This document shows, in pieces, positions 35,332 to 47,568 of a DNA stretch of 64,000 bases. The notes below the pieces were generated by a model. That model did no database searches. It was not told the origin of the DNA and was given only the letters and a program-made list of their open reading frames with translations. The first letter of the stretch is position 1, and each line of letters starts with the position of its first letter. The translations under genes and the position numbers were made by a program. Source of the stretch: Darksidea phi (taxonomy: Eukaryota; Ascomycota; Dothideomycetes; Pleosporales; Lentitheciaceae); NCBI GenBank assembly GCA_030770425.1, contig JASJFT010000008.1, forward strand, positions 434,001-498,000. Direction: 5' to 3'.

Positions 35332-36750
35332 CTATGTTATAGCGTAGGCCTTGAGTGCTGGCTCCGTCGTCGACCCCATCAAGTTCCCAATATATTCAAG
35401 AATATTGATAGCAGCTAACGAGATCAGCGCCTCCGTCTCTACCACATCGACGAGATCAAGCGTCGGATACACAGCTAGTTGACACACGGCCGCTAGGTCG
35501 ATCTTGCTCCTATCTGCCGGTCCTCCACTTCTCAGCGCCTGAATTGCCAGGCTGACAACAAATCCGTTAAACAGTAGCGACTCATGTGTCCCAAGTGCTC
35601 CGGCCGGAGTCGGTCCACATACGCTTTGAATTTCATTGTTCGACACACCAACCTTCCGCGCATCATTGATGAAAGCCGAAGCACCGGTGCCAGCTTGCGG
35701 CTGCACGATTTCGTCAAAGAGCGCAGAATAGAATGTTGTGGTAGGTACGTATGCCGAGTCGCCGCCATTTTGGCGCAACCGGGTAACATAGGCGCTATTG
35801 TATTCTTGCTGAAGAATCGACTGCGCCATGGGCACAACACCCAGATCTGTTGGCAGATCGACAAGATTTGCATTGATCGTTCCATGGAAGTCTGGACTTA
35901 TTGAGATGAGCTGTTTGACGGAAGTACGGGTGGATGGCCAATACTTAAACGCCCATTGAGCATCTAGATTACCCTGCGACCAACCTATGACTGAAACTTT
36001 CTTGCCTGTAATAGACTGGAGGTAGTTCATGCCGTAGGCAATGTACTCGGCATTTAGCTGAGCGTCCATTAGCATGGCACCGGGAATATTGAGCCAAACC
36101 GGTTGACCAATCGTCGGATCCTGTGCCATTACTTTGGCGAAGTTGCCTTCGAAGTTTATGCCGCCAAACGTTCCTGTTCCAGGTACGAGAAGGACGGGGT
36201 TCGGCGCTTTCTTGGCGTTGAAGGTTGGTGGAATGAATATCGCAGAGCGTAATTGCGATTCCGTAAGAGTGTAGGACGCATCTTTACTGTCCCGTTTCGG
36301 GAAGATTTTCGTAGGTGGTGCAGGGTTGCTGTTGGCGAATGAATTGATGCCCGCAGGACTTGTGTCGATAGTAGCACCTTCGAGTCCCTGCACATTGAGA
36401 TTGTCCTGCAGGAGACCGTTGAGCGCGTAATCGAGACCATTGCTCAGGTATCCTATGGGCTTGTCCTGATACCGCTTTTGCAGGTATGCGAGCACATCGC
36501 CGATCGTTTTGGGGCTGGTGGTGGGTTGGGGGATGAGGAGGCGGGAGATAGTGTTGTTCAGGACATTGACGAGGTCGCTTGATAGAACGCCCACAGCACC
36601 AAGGACCTCGGTGAGCAGCTGGGGATCGGGGTTTGGCGCTGCGACGGAGATAGGCACGGGGAGTGGTGCTGGAACGGGTGCTGGAGCTCCGTGGGTGAAG
36701 AAGGTGAGGTAGGATGTTGCTAATAGACCAAAGGGGACGATGCGCGCCAT
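35332..36750 (-). CDS. Secreted lipase related to Candida antarctica lipase B
   Basis: A single-exon gene of 472 aa. A signal peptide (1-21) is followed by a Pro-rich propeptide and a helical pro-region with a likely kexin site at PKR (151-153). The alpha/beta-hydrolase part matches the CALB family: an oxyanion-hole region VLLVPGTGT (186-194), nucleophile Ser258 in GWSQGN, Asp346 in LFDEIVQPQ and His389 in [12 protein letters not shown]-type enzymes hydrolyse triacylglycerols and many esters outside the cell. The C-terminal 60 residues extend beyond the yeast enzyme, as in filamentous fungal homologues. The ATG at 36750 gives a proper signal peptide. Confidence 0.92.
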   Translation of the reverse strand: MARIVPFGLLATSYLTFFTHGAPAPVPAPLPVPISVAAPNPDPQLLTEVLGAVGVLSSDLVNVLNNTISRLLIPQPTTSPKTIGDVLAYLQKRYQDKPIGYLSNGLDYALNGLLQDNLNVQGLEGATIDTSPAGINSFANSNPAPPTKIFPKRDSKDASYTLTESQLRSAIFIPPTFNAKKAPNPVLLVPGTGTFGGINFEGNFAKVMAQDPTIGQPVWLNIPGAMLMDAQLNAEYIAYGMNYLQSITGKKVSVIGWSQGNLDAQWAFKYWPSTRTSVKQLISISPDFHGTINANLVDLPTDLGVVPMAQSILQQEYNSAYVTRLRQNGGDSAYVPTTTFYSALFDEIVQPQAGTGASAFINDARKVGVSNNEIQSVCGPTPAGALGTHESLLFNGFVVSLAIQALRSGGPADRSKIDLAAVCQLAVYPTLDLVDVVETEALISLAAINILEYIGNLMGSTTEPALKAYAIT

Positions 36751-37491
36751 ATTGGGGGAATGGGCGACGGGTTAGAGCCCTGTCGTCGTATAGATGAGAG
36801 GTCTTTCACGGCCCTTATGCATATCGGCCATGGCACTAGTGCATCCCCCGCGATCTATCCGGCGCTGCTGGGTAATGAACGTACATAACCCCTACGACAT
36901 TATAGCCGCCGATCACGTCCTATAAAAATAGCGAACTAACCAAGGTCATACTCTCTGTCGCTGATCACCATGCTCAAAAGAGAGTTCGCGAAGATCAATG
37001 TCATATATGGCTGCAGGACAGCGCAGACCGGTAGCAAAGTGGGGACTCGGAACTATCGAATTGCTGAAAAAGCCTTGGCTGGGTTGAAGGCGTGCAGCTT
37101 GCATGGGGAAACCTGAGTGGATGGATGGGAAAATGTGTTAATTAGGATGGCGCCGCCAGAACTTTATCTCGATTGGGACGATGATGAGGGTCCTGGCAAC
37201 GACCCGCGGAGGGCTTGAATGGCGTGAACCGAGATGTAGAGGAGGCCCGGCTACGCATAGAGCACACTCCAAGTTTTGCACAGGCATTTAGCATTGTTAC
37301 GATAAACTCGCAGGTGGGCATGAATGCTGTAGAGTAGCAGGAGACGCACTTAAGGGTGGTCAATCATTTGGTCCGTGCATTAGCATCGGCCCGAGCTCTC
37401 GAGGCTTCACCTGGCGAACCGACTTATTGTGCTCTGAAGTATTGCGGGGTATCATTTCATGGTATCATAACGCTACGTAATACAAAGGTGA
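36751..37491. other. Intergenic region
   Basis: 0.7 kb holding the lipase promoter and the 3' end of the rhodopsin-domain gene. No supported gene. Confidence 0.5.
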
Positions 37492-39170
37492 TCATAGATG
37501 CATCCCTGCGTTTATCTTTCCAAACTGCTGATCAATGATATATTCGACTCTCTGACTGGTCACTGCCGGCTCTGGAAACGCCATGAGATGATTATCAAAT
37601 TTTTTTGGAGAATTGGGAGCGGATAATACTGTCCCAGCCTTTGAAGTCGCCTGCTTTATGTCAGTGGCCTTCATCTTACTCCGCATACCGCAACAGCTGT
37701 CACATACCTCGGCGAAGTTCCAAGATGAGTTATCTTCGCTGGACACTGTGGTTTCGTGCGTTACCCGTATCTGGTTATTCTCTTGTCGCCGAAAATCGTG
37801 GTACGCAACCGTGGGGTGTATGATTGTGCTGTCGGCTGAACCTTTTCGGCCTTCTGATGTGGTCGTGAGCGACCGGTCGTGTCGTATACTTGTCATGCGC
37901 TTGGGTATGGCTCGCACGATGCCTTGTCGCCACTTAGCCATCGACGTCGACGTCAGCATTGGTACTCTGTCCTGGACCGGTAAGACCTGCTTCTCCTTTT
38001 TGGTCAATCCCAGCACACTCATCGTCTTCGACTTCAGCGACTTGTCTTCGCCTCCACCCCCACCTTCAATTCCGGATATAATTTTTTGATGCTGGTGTGA
38101 AGTATACACAGCGCGAAGGGCGGGTACTGAGCCAGCTAAGACGGCGACGGCGGCCTCGCAGTGTAGCGTGAAGGATATCCACGTCGCCCCAAACTGCATT
38201 TTACCAAAGACGTTGCGGTGCAACCCGCCGGCAAGTCGGACCACACTGAGGATGATACAGGTTCCGGAGAGGCAGAGCACCACAGCTATGCGGAGTTTAT
38301 GTTGAAGCTGCAGACGCGACATTCGGAGAAGGACGATAGGAATGCTGATGACTACCGCGACGGTAAGTGAGACGCTCCCTAGTACCCCAGTGTTCCGGTA
38401 CTTACTCATAAGATCGGTTACAATATCCAGCATCTGCACAACCACACCCGAACGAATATTGAATGTATAATTGTTCTTCATGAAGCATCGAGCTACACCA
38501 CAACGTCAGTACCGCTCATTTTGGAAAACCTCAGCATACGTACCTGCGTCGGCTCCAAACTTCGGACACAGAATAAAATTTTCTAAAATGATTACGACGC
38601 CACTCATCGCTGTGGCGGCGACGGTACACCAAAAGTATCTCATCAATTTCCGACTAACGTTGCGCAACATTCTGTAGAAAAGCGCCAAAAAGCTGAATTT
38701 AATGGCAAAGATGGCCGTCCAGCCGAGGGACAAGTAGGCAACGAGTGTGGAGCCGACCTCTAGCAGTTGCTGTGAGAGGTTGGGGTCTTTCAGCACGTAC
38801 GCGAGCACGGGCAGATGCGTAGTTGCCGCGTCGATAATGTAGAGTCTGCGGATGGAGGAGTAAACGAGGCCTGTTTCGATGATGAGACATGCCGTGGCGA
38901 AGAAAACGAGGTAGTCCTCTAGTCTGAGAGGGTCCTCATTGCGGTATCGAAACCATAGTCGAGCTGCCGATGCCACGATCGCTAGCACCACAAAGAGGAT
39001 GACCAAGGCCTTCAAGCTATCGTCAGTACTTAATCATCTTCCACCACTTGGCCGGATTTTCTTACCTGAAAAGTGACCGGATTCACCCGAGATGCATGAT
39101 CAATTATATGGTATATCTGCCCCTTGGGCATATCGGGCACCCCCACAATAAGATCATTGATGCGTTCCAT
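37492..39170 (-). CDS. Fungal rhodopsin-domain (Pth11-like) seven-transmembrane protein
   Basis: Four exons on the minus strand (39066-39170, 38544-39009, 37708-38492, 37492-37650) encode 504 aa. The first three form a 7-TM core matching the fungal integral membrane domain often called rhodopsin-like (PF20684). Landmarks are the short extracellular N-terminus, LRLEDYLVFFA after helix 2, a conserved Cys in NFILCPKFGA, and a C-terminal cytoplasmic tail of about 200 residues rich in Ser, Lys and Arg. There is no CFEM domain, unlike Pth11 itself. Such proteins are candidate receptors, though most lack known ligands. The last intron (37651-37707, 57 nt, GTATGT...CTGACATAAAGCAG) is in frame and stop-free; retention would give 523 aa. 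Confidence 0.83.
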
Positions 39171-40242
39171 GGGAATTCAAATCGCTACCTCTATTCAAAG
39201 ACAAGGGTAACGCAGGAAAGGTCGAAATATAGGTGGGGCGCTGGGCGGGCTTTTCATGGTCGGGGCTCTAAGGCAGGAAATTCCCGATGGGGAATGAGAC
39301 CGTAGAGCTGTCCGTGCCGCCATGAGGTTTCGGTGGGTTTTGGCCCCGTGGGGCGGCGTAGTTTTCGCCTTCTGTATGTGGTGTAAGCGGTCATTTTTGT
39401 ACAACCTTGCTGCGTTGACTCTATGCGGCAGCATCTAGCGACCAAGCACTGGTGGCATTTGTCGTTTGCCCATACATTACCGCAGGTAGAACGGTACGGT
39501 CCTAACTGCGCTTGTGGTAAGAGTTGATCATATTCAAGCATCATAAACCCAAAACGTATGCGATTCATATAAACCCGCAGAATATCGCCCCCCCCCTCAA
39601 TGTTACGCAGCATGACCAGTGGAGGATGTATAAGGCTGATAGGTCGCTGGTTGCGTCAGAAGCTTGGCACGGGCTTCAAAGACGGCGCACGACTGGCTCT
39701 GCGCCGCCCGGCGTTAGGGTCAGGCCTGTAGATCGCCGAGAATATATGAAATAATGTCGACTGACCGGTGGAGCTTGGTCTTATAGCTGGGTTTAAGAGC
39801 CTTCAGGCGTATGTTTGGGGCTGGCTTAAGCGGCTTGAACCAGTGGGTGTGTCGTCACGTGGAGAGTGGCGAGGGCTAAGCCCTAAGGAGATTTCTCGGC
39901 AAGTTTCGGCCGAACTTGCTCCAGCCGAATTTCGTGCTGGCCTCGCATGGTTTTGCATGCTTATCTAACCTTTCACTTTGCGCTGTAGTGTGTCTCCTAC
40001 GCGAACGCCGGTATTTGAGAAAGAGTTAAGAATGTGTCTTATTTTCTTAATGTGTACTAGAGGCCATGACCGCCTGTTCCTTCCTCAGTTACACGATGTT
40101 TTGCCATTACGTACAACGTGCTACACCTTGCCGTGAGACTTCTTTCGCGCCATCTTCATGGTTCTTCATTACTCACACATATCGTTTCCCTTCCTCTTTG
40201 TGATTCAAAACCGCTCTTTTGTCCTTCAGCAACTGCGTCGAA
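39171..40242. other. Divergent intergenic region
   Basis: 1.1 kb between the rhodopsin-domain gene (-) and the HPP gene (+). Both promoters are expected here; no gene is supported. Confidence 0.5.
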
Positions 40243-41063
40243 ATGTTAGACTCAGACATCCCAGGGTATATAGAGCGCCACATTCAGAACGTGCTTGCTC
40301 GACTTCCGCTATGGCTCAGTCGGTTCCTTGGCTACCGTGGCAAGAATCTGCCTCCCTCATCGAATCTGATCACTTGTTTTTGGGGTTTCATTGGCGCATT
40401 CGGCGGAGTGGCCGTCCTGAATGCCGTCTTCGCACATAGCGACTATTTCAATAGCCGCAACGCACCTCCCATCGTTGCTTCGTTTGTAAGACCCTTCCCA
40501 AACCACATTACTCTACCAGGAATACTGACGTCTCCCAGGGTGCATCGGCTATTCTTTGTTACGGCGCCATCGACGTCCCGCTAGCCCAGCCGCGCGCTCT
40601 CATCTTCGGCCATTTTTTCAGCGCACTCGTCGGCGTCATCATCGCAAGTATATTCAGCTTCAACCTCAGCGAAGACACAGGCGTTGCACCACCTTTTCAA
40701 TGGCTTGCCGCCAGCCTTGCAACTGCCATTGCGCTAGTTGTCATGCATCTCACCAAAACCACGCATCCGCCTGCCGGAGCCACCGCTCTTTTGCCCTGTG
40801 TTGATCCTGGTATATGGGCACTGAAATGGTACTTTTTACCCGTGGCTCTGCTCTCATCGTCTCTCGTTCTCGCGAGCGCTCTTCTTGTCAACAACATCCA
40901 ACGCCAGTACCCCAAGTTTTGGGTTACGCCCATTCCAGCAGCGGTCTTGCAAACGCCACAAAGTAAAGAGCATCGATATGGTGACCTAGGAGACCTAGAG
41001 ATGGCTGAGGACTTGCCGCCGGACTCATCAAACGAGCTGCGCAGGCTTGAGGATGGGCCCTAA
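40243..41063 (+). CDS. HPP-family integral membrane protein
   Basis: Two exons, 40243-40485 and 40539-41063 (intron 53 nt), encode 255 aa. Four to five hydrophobic helices and the diagnostic THPPAGATALLP motif (about residues 159-170) identify the HPP family. Plant plastid and cyanobacterial relatives have been linked to nitrite transport; fungal members are not characterised. The N-terminal 45 residues and the acidic C-terminal 40 residues are cytoplasmic-looking. Start chosen at ATG 40243, since the frame upstream opens with a non-ATG codon. Confidence 0.9.
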
Positions 41064-41861
41064 GCACTACTCACAAAGAAAGGGAATGTACCTTGTAATT
41101 TGGCATTATCAGGATGTGAAAGGGCCCCACTAGAAATTACCATTACTGAAATAATAGAGAAATTCTCTGAGCTACTCGGTATTCAGGCCCACAACTTCCA
41201 AAGCGAAACCCTATTCGCATCTTTCGGTTTTCACCCACCAGCAGACTTCGGCTAGGTAATGTGTGGGCAAGGCTCCGGTACCCCACCATTTACGCGGCTT
41301 ACGAAGATGCCATATTTCGCTGCTTCGGACACGATTGCATGATACTGTGGGGAAGTCTGTAGTAAAATACACTTGCGTGTGGAATTGAGGAAATCTGCAA
41401 CGAACCAAAGCTATACTCAGCGGAGCCTAGCGCCGGCTAGCAAACCAGATTACCGAGTGCCCCACATGGCAACACTATATTTTCCCACACAACCATCGTG
41501 AACGTCCTCAAAAGACACGGCGGCGCGTAAACGTCTCACTCAAAGCCCAGCAGCTTTCGCTCTGTAGTCTGCATCGCCATATCCTGCTCTGACGTTAGCA
41601 GTGACAAATGTCCTGCCACAGACCCACTACCATACCGGCAGCGGTACCACGTTTGCCATCTACGGTCGATGACAGGCGGTGAAAAAAGGGATTTCGCGTA
41701 ATGTCCAAGCGCGAGACTAGACCAAGTAAAATTGAGTCTCCCGTTCCCTATCGTCGTTTCTTATCTTCGCGTCTCTTTCCTTGCTGTCGCTCTTTCCTCA
41801 CGCTCCGTTTCTGCCTTTCCTTCGGTCATACAACCATCCGTTGTGCCCAACAAGTCGTCCG
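41064..41861. other. Intergenic region
   Basis: 0.8 kb between two plus-strand genes; the last 150 bases are pyrimidine-rich, consistent with a promoter/leader. No gene seen. Confidence 0.5.
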
Positions 41862-43019
41862 ATGAGCCTCTCTCCTCACTGCTTGCCGCCATCAAGCAGC
41901 CTCCCACCCGTTCGTTCGCTGCGTGTTGCCACCGAAGAGACCATCATCTCGGCACTACATCAGCTAAAAGAGTTGTATTGCCCGCTCCGCTTACCGGTTC
42001 CGTTCGCCCAGGGCAAGCATGCCACGTCCGCCCCTATCCAGGTCGACTCTGGCTATGTCTCCGAAGATGAAAACGAGGTAGCAGATGACGAAGACGCGTA
42101 TGGTGCTGAAGAAGCCCTTACCGCCCTTCGCACAAATGAATTCGAACGCTCCTTCGCAGTGCGATGGCTCACAAGCTTGATTGCCCGCGCTGATGAGCTA
42201 TCTTTCCAGTGCGAGGCTACACGTGATCGCGTCGTCGACGATGCCGCTTTCATATTATCCTCATTCAGTGATGCACCGAGCGATGAAGCAGACGAATCAA
42301 TAACACGCGACTTTTCTTTCCCAACGCCATCTTCAAGAACGATCGACGTCCGCCTCAACGATGCGCCGCTGTCCGGAACCGATCACACCGACGTTGGGCT
42401 TCAGAGCTGGGGCGCTAGTATCGTCTTTTCGGGTATGATGTGCGAAGGGCCTGAGCGCTTTGGACTAGACTGCTTGCCTGCAAACGCGAGCATTATCGAG
42501 CTTGGTGCCGGGACTGGACTCATCAGCCTTACACTAGCGAAGATGTTGCCGCTTCTTTCGGGCAGGAACCCGTCCATCCTCGCAACCGACTATCACACCG
42601 CAGTCCTAGAGAACCTTCGCGCGAACATTGCCACGAATTTCCCGAGCGTTTCTGCGCCTATTGACACGATGCTGCTCGATTGGTCCGTGCCGCCCGCATC
42701 GCTCGAATCTAGCGCGGACATGATTTTCGCAGCCGACGTTGTGTACGCTCCAGAACACGCGCTCTGGCTTCGGGATTGCGTGGCCCAACTGCTCAAGCCT
42801 GATGGCGTTTTCTGGCTCGTGGTGACAGTGCGTAAGGACGGCAAGTTCGAGGGGATCCCGGATACGGCCGACAAGGCGTTTCGCAGACCGGAGTGTGCTG
42901 AGATGAAAGGCTGTGTATTGGAGATTGTGGAGAAGACGGTGCTTGGGAAACAGAAGGGTGTTGGAAGAGGGGATGAAAGCGGATATATGTTGTTCCAGAT
43001 TAGGTGGGTCGAGGTGTAG
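41862..43019 (+). CDS. Class I SAM methyltransferase, family 16 (protein lysine methyltransferase-like)
   Basis: A single-exon frame of 385 aa from the ATG at 41862; the longer frame to 41781 opens with TTG. An N-terminal region of about 180 residues with an acidic stretch (SEDENEVADDEDAYGAEE) precedes a Rossmann-fold domain. Motifs are TDVGLQSWGASIVFSG, the SAM-binding IIELGAGTGLISL (motif I) and ADVVYAP (post-motif II position), typical of the METTL21/FAM86/EFM group that methylates lysines of translation factors and chaperones. The target cannot be given. An intron near the N-terminus is possible, because the first 25 residues are low-complexity and weakly supported. Confidence 0.85.
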   Translation: MSLSPHCLPPSSSLPPVRSLRVATEETIISALHQLKELYCPLRLPVPFAQGKHATSAPIQVDSGYVSEDENEVADDEDAYGAEEALTALRTNEFERSFAVRWLTSLIARADELSFQCEATRDRVVDDAAFILSSFSDAPSDEADESITRDFSFPTPSSRTIDVRLNDAPLSGTDHTDVGLQSWGASIVFSGMMCEGPERFGLDCLPANASIIELGAGTGLISLTLAKMLPLLSGRNPSILATDYHTAVLENLRANIATNFPSVSAPIDTMLLDWSVPPASLESSADMIFAADVVYAPEHALWLRDCVAQLLKPDGVFWLVVTVRKDGKFEGIPDTADKAFRRPECAEMKGCVLEIVEKTVLGKQKGVGRGDESGYMLFQIRWVEV

Positions 43020-43559
43020 GTGGATACGGCCGAGCTATAGGATACCCTAGACGTTGCACTACATAGAAGAGACTAGAAGACAGAAGACGTTGGAGTAGAC
43101 AAGTGTCACCCACCGCACGTGTCCGCAACATGGCTACTCAACACTCATCGTGTCGCATTCTTACCTTCTACCACCTCATTCGAGCCATATCCTGCCCCCC
43201 TCCGCTGAAGGTACGGATCGCACCTGCTGCTCTCCTAGTCAAACGTCATCGACTGGCTGAGCATGCTGAGCGTGCATCTTGCCGGCAGATATATCTTCCT
43301 CTTCGGCAGCTTCAGTCTGGACCCTGCGCTGATTCCTCGAAGGCCTTCCGTGTTCTAGATTTACACGAAACCGCCACAACGGGCAACTTCGCGCAGGGGC
43401 GTGGACCGTGGGAGGGGGCGTTTCCGTCCAATCAACGCCGACTCTCGGCTTTGTTCGCCACCTTGCGTTTGATTGGGTGGCAAACTTAGCCAGCACCCCT
43501 CGCTTGCTATAGAACACCTCACCTCACCACCACAGCTGGCCAAGCACGGCGTTTCTATC
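43020..43559. other. Intergenic region
   Basis: 0.5 kb containing the promoter of the Zn2Cys6 factor. The open frame at 43103-43489 shows no domain and is not annotated. Confidence 0.5.
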
Positions 43560-46413
43560 ATGGCATCGCAGTCTCCTACTCCAGGTTGCGGCGACACGAC
43601 CGATCCGTCTCTAGCAGCAAAGATCGCCATCCCCAGACTCGAAGGACGCCATGTACCGCGCAAAGAGAAGTCCCGGCAGGCCAAACCGCCAACATCACGG
43701 ACCCAACGAGCATGTGATAATTGTCGCAAGCGCAAGGTTAGATGCACCGGCGAGGTGACGCAGTGTCGCAACTGCGAAGAACAGAATGTTGCATGCGTCT
43801 ATTCCATGGCGCGAAGAGATCGCTTCAAAGAGTTCGTCTCCCGCACTTTAGATCTGATGCGCGTGCATTACTAATCCCAGCAGGGCGACCGAGCACAATA
43901 ACCGACTCATTGCGCTACTAAGGGATCTGTCCCTTCATGTTGACGAGACCGGGCAGAAGATGATCGAAGAACATCTGGACTCCGTGGGTAGTGTCGATGC
44001 TCGCTCCACGTTTGCTAACACATCGAAGCAGGGGGATGAGAGCCCCGCTGCCGTGCTGAATACGGCCCCCGAAACCTTGGGGAAACATTCAAGAGAGCCA
44101 TCATCATCTGAAGACGAGGGCGCATCCGACGAGTCATCAGAGTCGGCCCATGTTTTAGACGAGGATCTGCTCCGAAGTCAAGAATCAAGAGCCACTGGAT
44201 TTGTCGGTACAAACTCCTCGGTCCAGTGGCTCCGGAGTCTCAAGACTCAAATGGAAAGTACAGGTGCGGAAGCTAAATCATGTAGTTGCCTCTTCGACCA
44301 ACAGTCTAACAAGATTCCTGTTGCAGGCCGCCAGAAATCGGGTGTCCGTTCTCAACATTCCGGACGTATACCCCATCCCCAGAAGTTACGAGCTTCAGAC
44401 TTTACCTTCTATCTCGATCGCGACGACCTAGAGCTGGATATCATGGTCGATCCATATGAGATGCCCCCACCCAGGACCGCCGAGAAGCTGTTTGATTGTT
44501 ACATACAAAGGATACACGAATCTTTCCCCATCTTACCTGACATATTCGAGACGCAGTTTCGCAGGTACAATGAAGCCGCCAAACAACATCGACAGTATCA
44601 AGTCCCCGAGGAATGGCAAGCTTTGTTGAACCTAGTTCTAGCGATAGGGGCGCAGTATTCGCATTTGACACAGGCGGAGTGGCGCGGGGAAGAAGATGAC
44701 CATCTCATACTAATGACAAGAGCGACGCGGATACTTCATTTAGACAAGATTGCAACTTCTCTTCCCGCTCCCAGCCTAACCTTCATTCAGGTACGTCGCT
44801 ACAAAGCCGCTATGGTGTTCTTCTCTGATTCACTCAGGCTACAGGCTTGCTTTCTCTATATTACCTTACGATAGGCCAAGTCAGCAGGTGAGGCAATTCC
44901 GACCCACGCATAGCCACTTTGATTAACGGGACTCGGTAGGGCATGGATGATGGTAGGCATATCCTTACGCTTCGCTCTCGCTGCCGGTCTTCACCTCCGG
45001 AACGACAACCCTTCCATTGTGGCCAGCAAGAAAGAAACGCTAGGAAGAACATGGTGGAGTTTACATTCCATCGAAAGTTTCTTATGCACTATCATTGGCC
45101 GACCTTGTATAATACCAACCGACGAGTGCACCGTGCCTTTACCACAGATCGTTCCAAAAGCGCAAGCTGCCGACCATGGTTCTATCCGGTCACAAAGGTC
45201 GAGGCGCAAGTCGCGAGGCAATTCGGATACAGCCCCACGTTCGTCGTTCCTAGGCGCTCATGTAGCAATAGCGCTTATCATGCAAAAGGCCCTTGCAAAG
45301 CTCTACGCGCCCCAACTATCCGACGAGTCGTGGGATCGCATCCAAACCGATATCACCGAACTGACAAGCGAACTAGACGAATGGGCCATAACAGCGCATC
45401 TCGCCGGCCTAAGTCCCGCAAGTTCACTGGAAGAGTCTGGTGCCGAGCGCACAAAACTGATTTTGAGTTTTCACTACTACAGCGCCAAACTCCTCATTTG
45501 CCGGCCTTGTCTCTGCCGTATCGAGCGTCGCAACAAAGGTCAGAGCGAGGCCTCGGCAGACTTTTATCAGAGGACGGCCGGCTCATGCGTGCAAGCTGCG
45601 CAAGCGATAACCAGACTCTTGCCTGATCGCCTCAACTTACAATTCATCTATGAGCAAACACCATGGTGGTGCGTAGTCCACAACATAATGCAAGCGATCG
45701 CCGTCTTGCTACTGAAAATATCGCTTGGAAGAACGCATAAGACGCATGATGGCGAAGAGCTATCCGGAAGCGTCAAGAAGCTCGCTCTATGGCTGCGGTG
45801 CATGAGTATCAGTAACGATGTAGCTGGGCGCGCGTACAGAGTTGTATTCGACATAATCAACTCCAGTTCAGCGCGTGTTGGCATCAACATAGCCGACATC
45901 ACGTCCGACAAGTACGAAAGCAGCACTGGCACTACTAGTTCCTACCAAAGCTTTTCGCCACCAGGATCTACTGGGTCTTTTCCTCTCCAACAAATACCAC
46001 AACCATACCCACAGCAACTATATTCCGCAAATACGAGTTCAAACCCTTTCCCACCGCCACCCAGCTGGTCCGCATCCCCCCAAGACCCCTATTCCGCCAC
46101 AACGACAACCACTACCCAAACACCCACCTCCCAAGACCCCTATGCGTCTACAACAACCACTGACCTCAACTTGAATCTACAATATTCCGCCCCTCAAACT
46201 GAACATCTACCTTTTCCCTTCGACCCCGAAACTCAAATGCCGTCCGTCTTCGGCAATCCCCTCTTAACCAACTTCGACCAGGTGGATGTATTAGCTAGCG
46301 TGTTTGGCGTCGGTAACGATGGCACGTCGAGCGATGGCGCGTGGATGGGCGGGGACCCTGGGCAGAGAATGGGCGATGGGTATACCCAAGGACCAAACCA
46401 AGGATATAGATAA
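43560..46413 (+). CDS. Zn2Cys6 fungal transcription factor
   Basis: Five exons (43560-43831, 43884-44257, 44327-44790, 44838-44887, 44940-46413) encode 877 aa. The Zn2Cys6 binuclear cluster uses Cys52, 55, 62, 69, 72 and 79, with the basic RKRKVR stretch between. It is followed by a short coiled-coil-like linker (EATEHNNRLIALLRDL), a Ser/Glu-rich acidic region and the fungal-specific transcription factor domain (about 270-620, with RTWWSLHSIE). The C-terminal 180 residues are Ser/Thr/Pro/Gln-rich with a duplicated QDPY(S/A)...TTTT block and are a likely activation region. Intron 1 uses an unusual GTTCGT donor. The second intron (44258-44326, 69 nt) is in frame and stop-free, so its removal is a choice. 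Nuclear; targets unknown. Confidence 0.85.
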
Positions 46414-47568
46414 TGCGCGTAATGAGGAGAATTTGCGTCAGTTCGTCGGTGAGTGTGGGTTAACATAACACCGCCGAAGCCGAAATGCGTCGATTCACGA
46501 AGTAACGCCAACACAACATAACCACGCTTCGAACGGACACAGAGCAAGTCTTGTTAATGTCCAGATTGGGAGCAAGGAATATCATGTAAGCATATTAGAC
46601 TGTGTAGAAGCCTTAATTATGTAACTAAAAATAATGTAAATCTCCAATCCTGTTAAACTCTACTTTCTCGAACCGTCAAGGGCGGTGGGTGGCTTTCCGT
46701 GAAGACTTGTCAATTCTTCTCGAATGAAAGTAGGTACCTGGACATGCTCGTCTTACCCTTGTTTTCTCTCCAAGGCTTTCTCCCTCAGCGCTCATATTTC
46801 ACAGCATAAAATATCTTCTCAACTCGACTCCACCCACGCTAATCCCCCATCTAACCCCAGCCCAAAAACAGGTATCAATAAACACTTCACCCAAGCCACC
46901 GCTTTTCTCTCCCCTAAACCCGTCTTCCTGATAAAAACCACCTCGCACACATATATCCACCACAACAACCCAATCCAGTCATTTCTCTCTATCCCTCTAG
47001 TGGGGAAGTTTAGTGCGGCGTTTGCATTGTATAGTATGTGTATCTGTATAAATGCTTATGCTAGAATAGGGAAGGGGGGTGTTTTACTCTGCCTTTGTTT
47101 ATATGTTCGTAGCGTAGCGTAATCATGTGTGGGTCTCTAAGTGTTGGGTAATTGTGTGGTGTGGTGGTGTGTGACCACCCTTGATTTGATGTGGGGATTG
47201 TGTGCGTGTGTGGGGTGGGGTGGGTGGGGTAGACGGTTGTTGCTAAGATGGTGAGTGCGATGGGTCTAGGTTTAGTAGTGCGTTGGATGGCGAGAGGAAG
47301 GATTGGTATCATCTTTCAGAGTGACATTGTCTGTGAGACAGTGGACTTTAAGTTTCGCATTGCAAACTAGAGAGCCGGGGAGGTGGTGTCAAGTTTTCCA
47401 CGCTGTTGGGAGTAGCACCGCCAAAGAAAAGTAGAAGGAAAAGGGTAAATGCCAATATGCGGCCATACGATACAAATAGACAAGGGATTTGAGAGAAACA
47501 TAATTAGTGAGTATCTAAAAACATTAATGCAGTACAACAACGTACATCCCATATACTCAAACAGCCCC
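46414..47568. other. Convergent intergenic region with low-complexity DNA
   Basis: 1.2 kb between the Zn2Cys6 gene (+) and the F-box-like gene (-). C/T/A-rich sequence at 46790-47000 gives way to GT-rich sequence at 47150-47230. The 132-codon frame at 46724-47122 has the biased composition of low-complexity DNA and is not annotated. Confidence 0.5.
47150..47230 (+). repeat. GT-rich low-complexity tract
   Basis: Irregular runs of GTG and GGGT dominate these 80 bases on the plus strand. No periodic unit is maintained. Confidence 0.6.

Noticed and set aside
41781..41861. Upstream extension of the methyltransferase gene
   Set aside because: The frame begins with TTG and the added residues are low-complexity; ATG 41862 is preferred.
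43103..43489. 128-codon plus-strand frame before the Zn2Cys6 gene
   Set aside because: No recognisable domain, opposite frames are equally open, and it lies in the expected promoter.
46724..47122. 132-codon plus-strand frame
   Set aside because: Composition follows local C/T/A-rich low-complexity DNA; no conserved feature.
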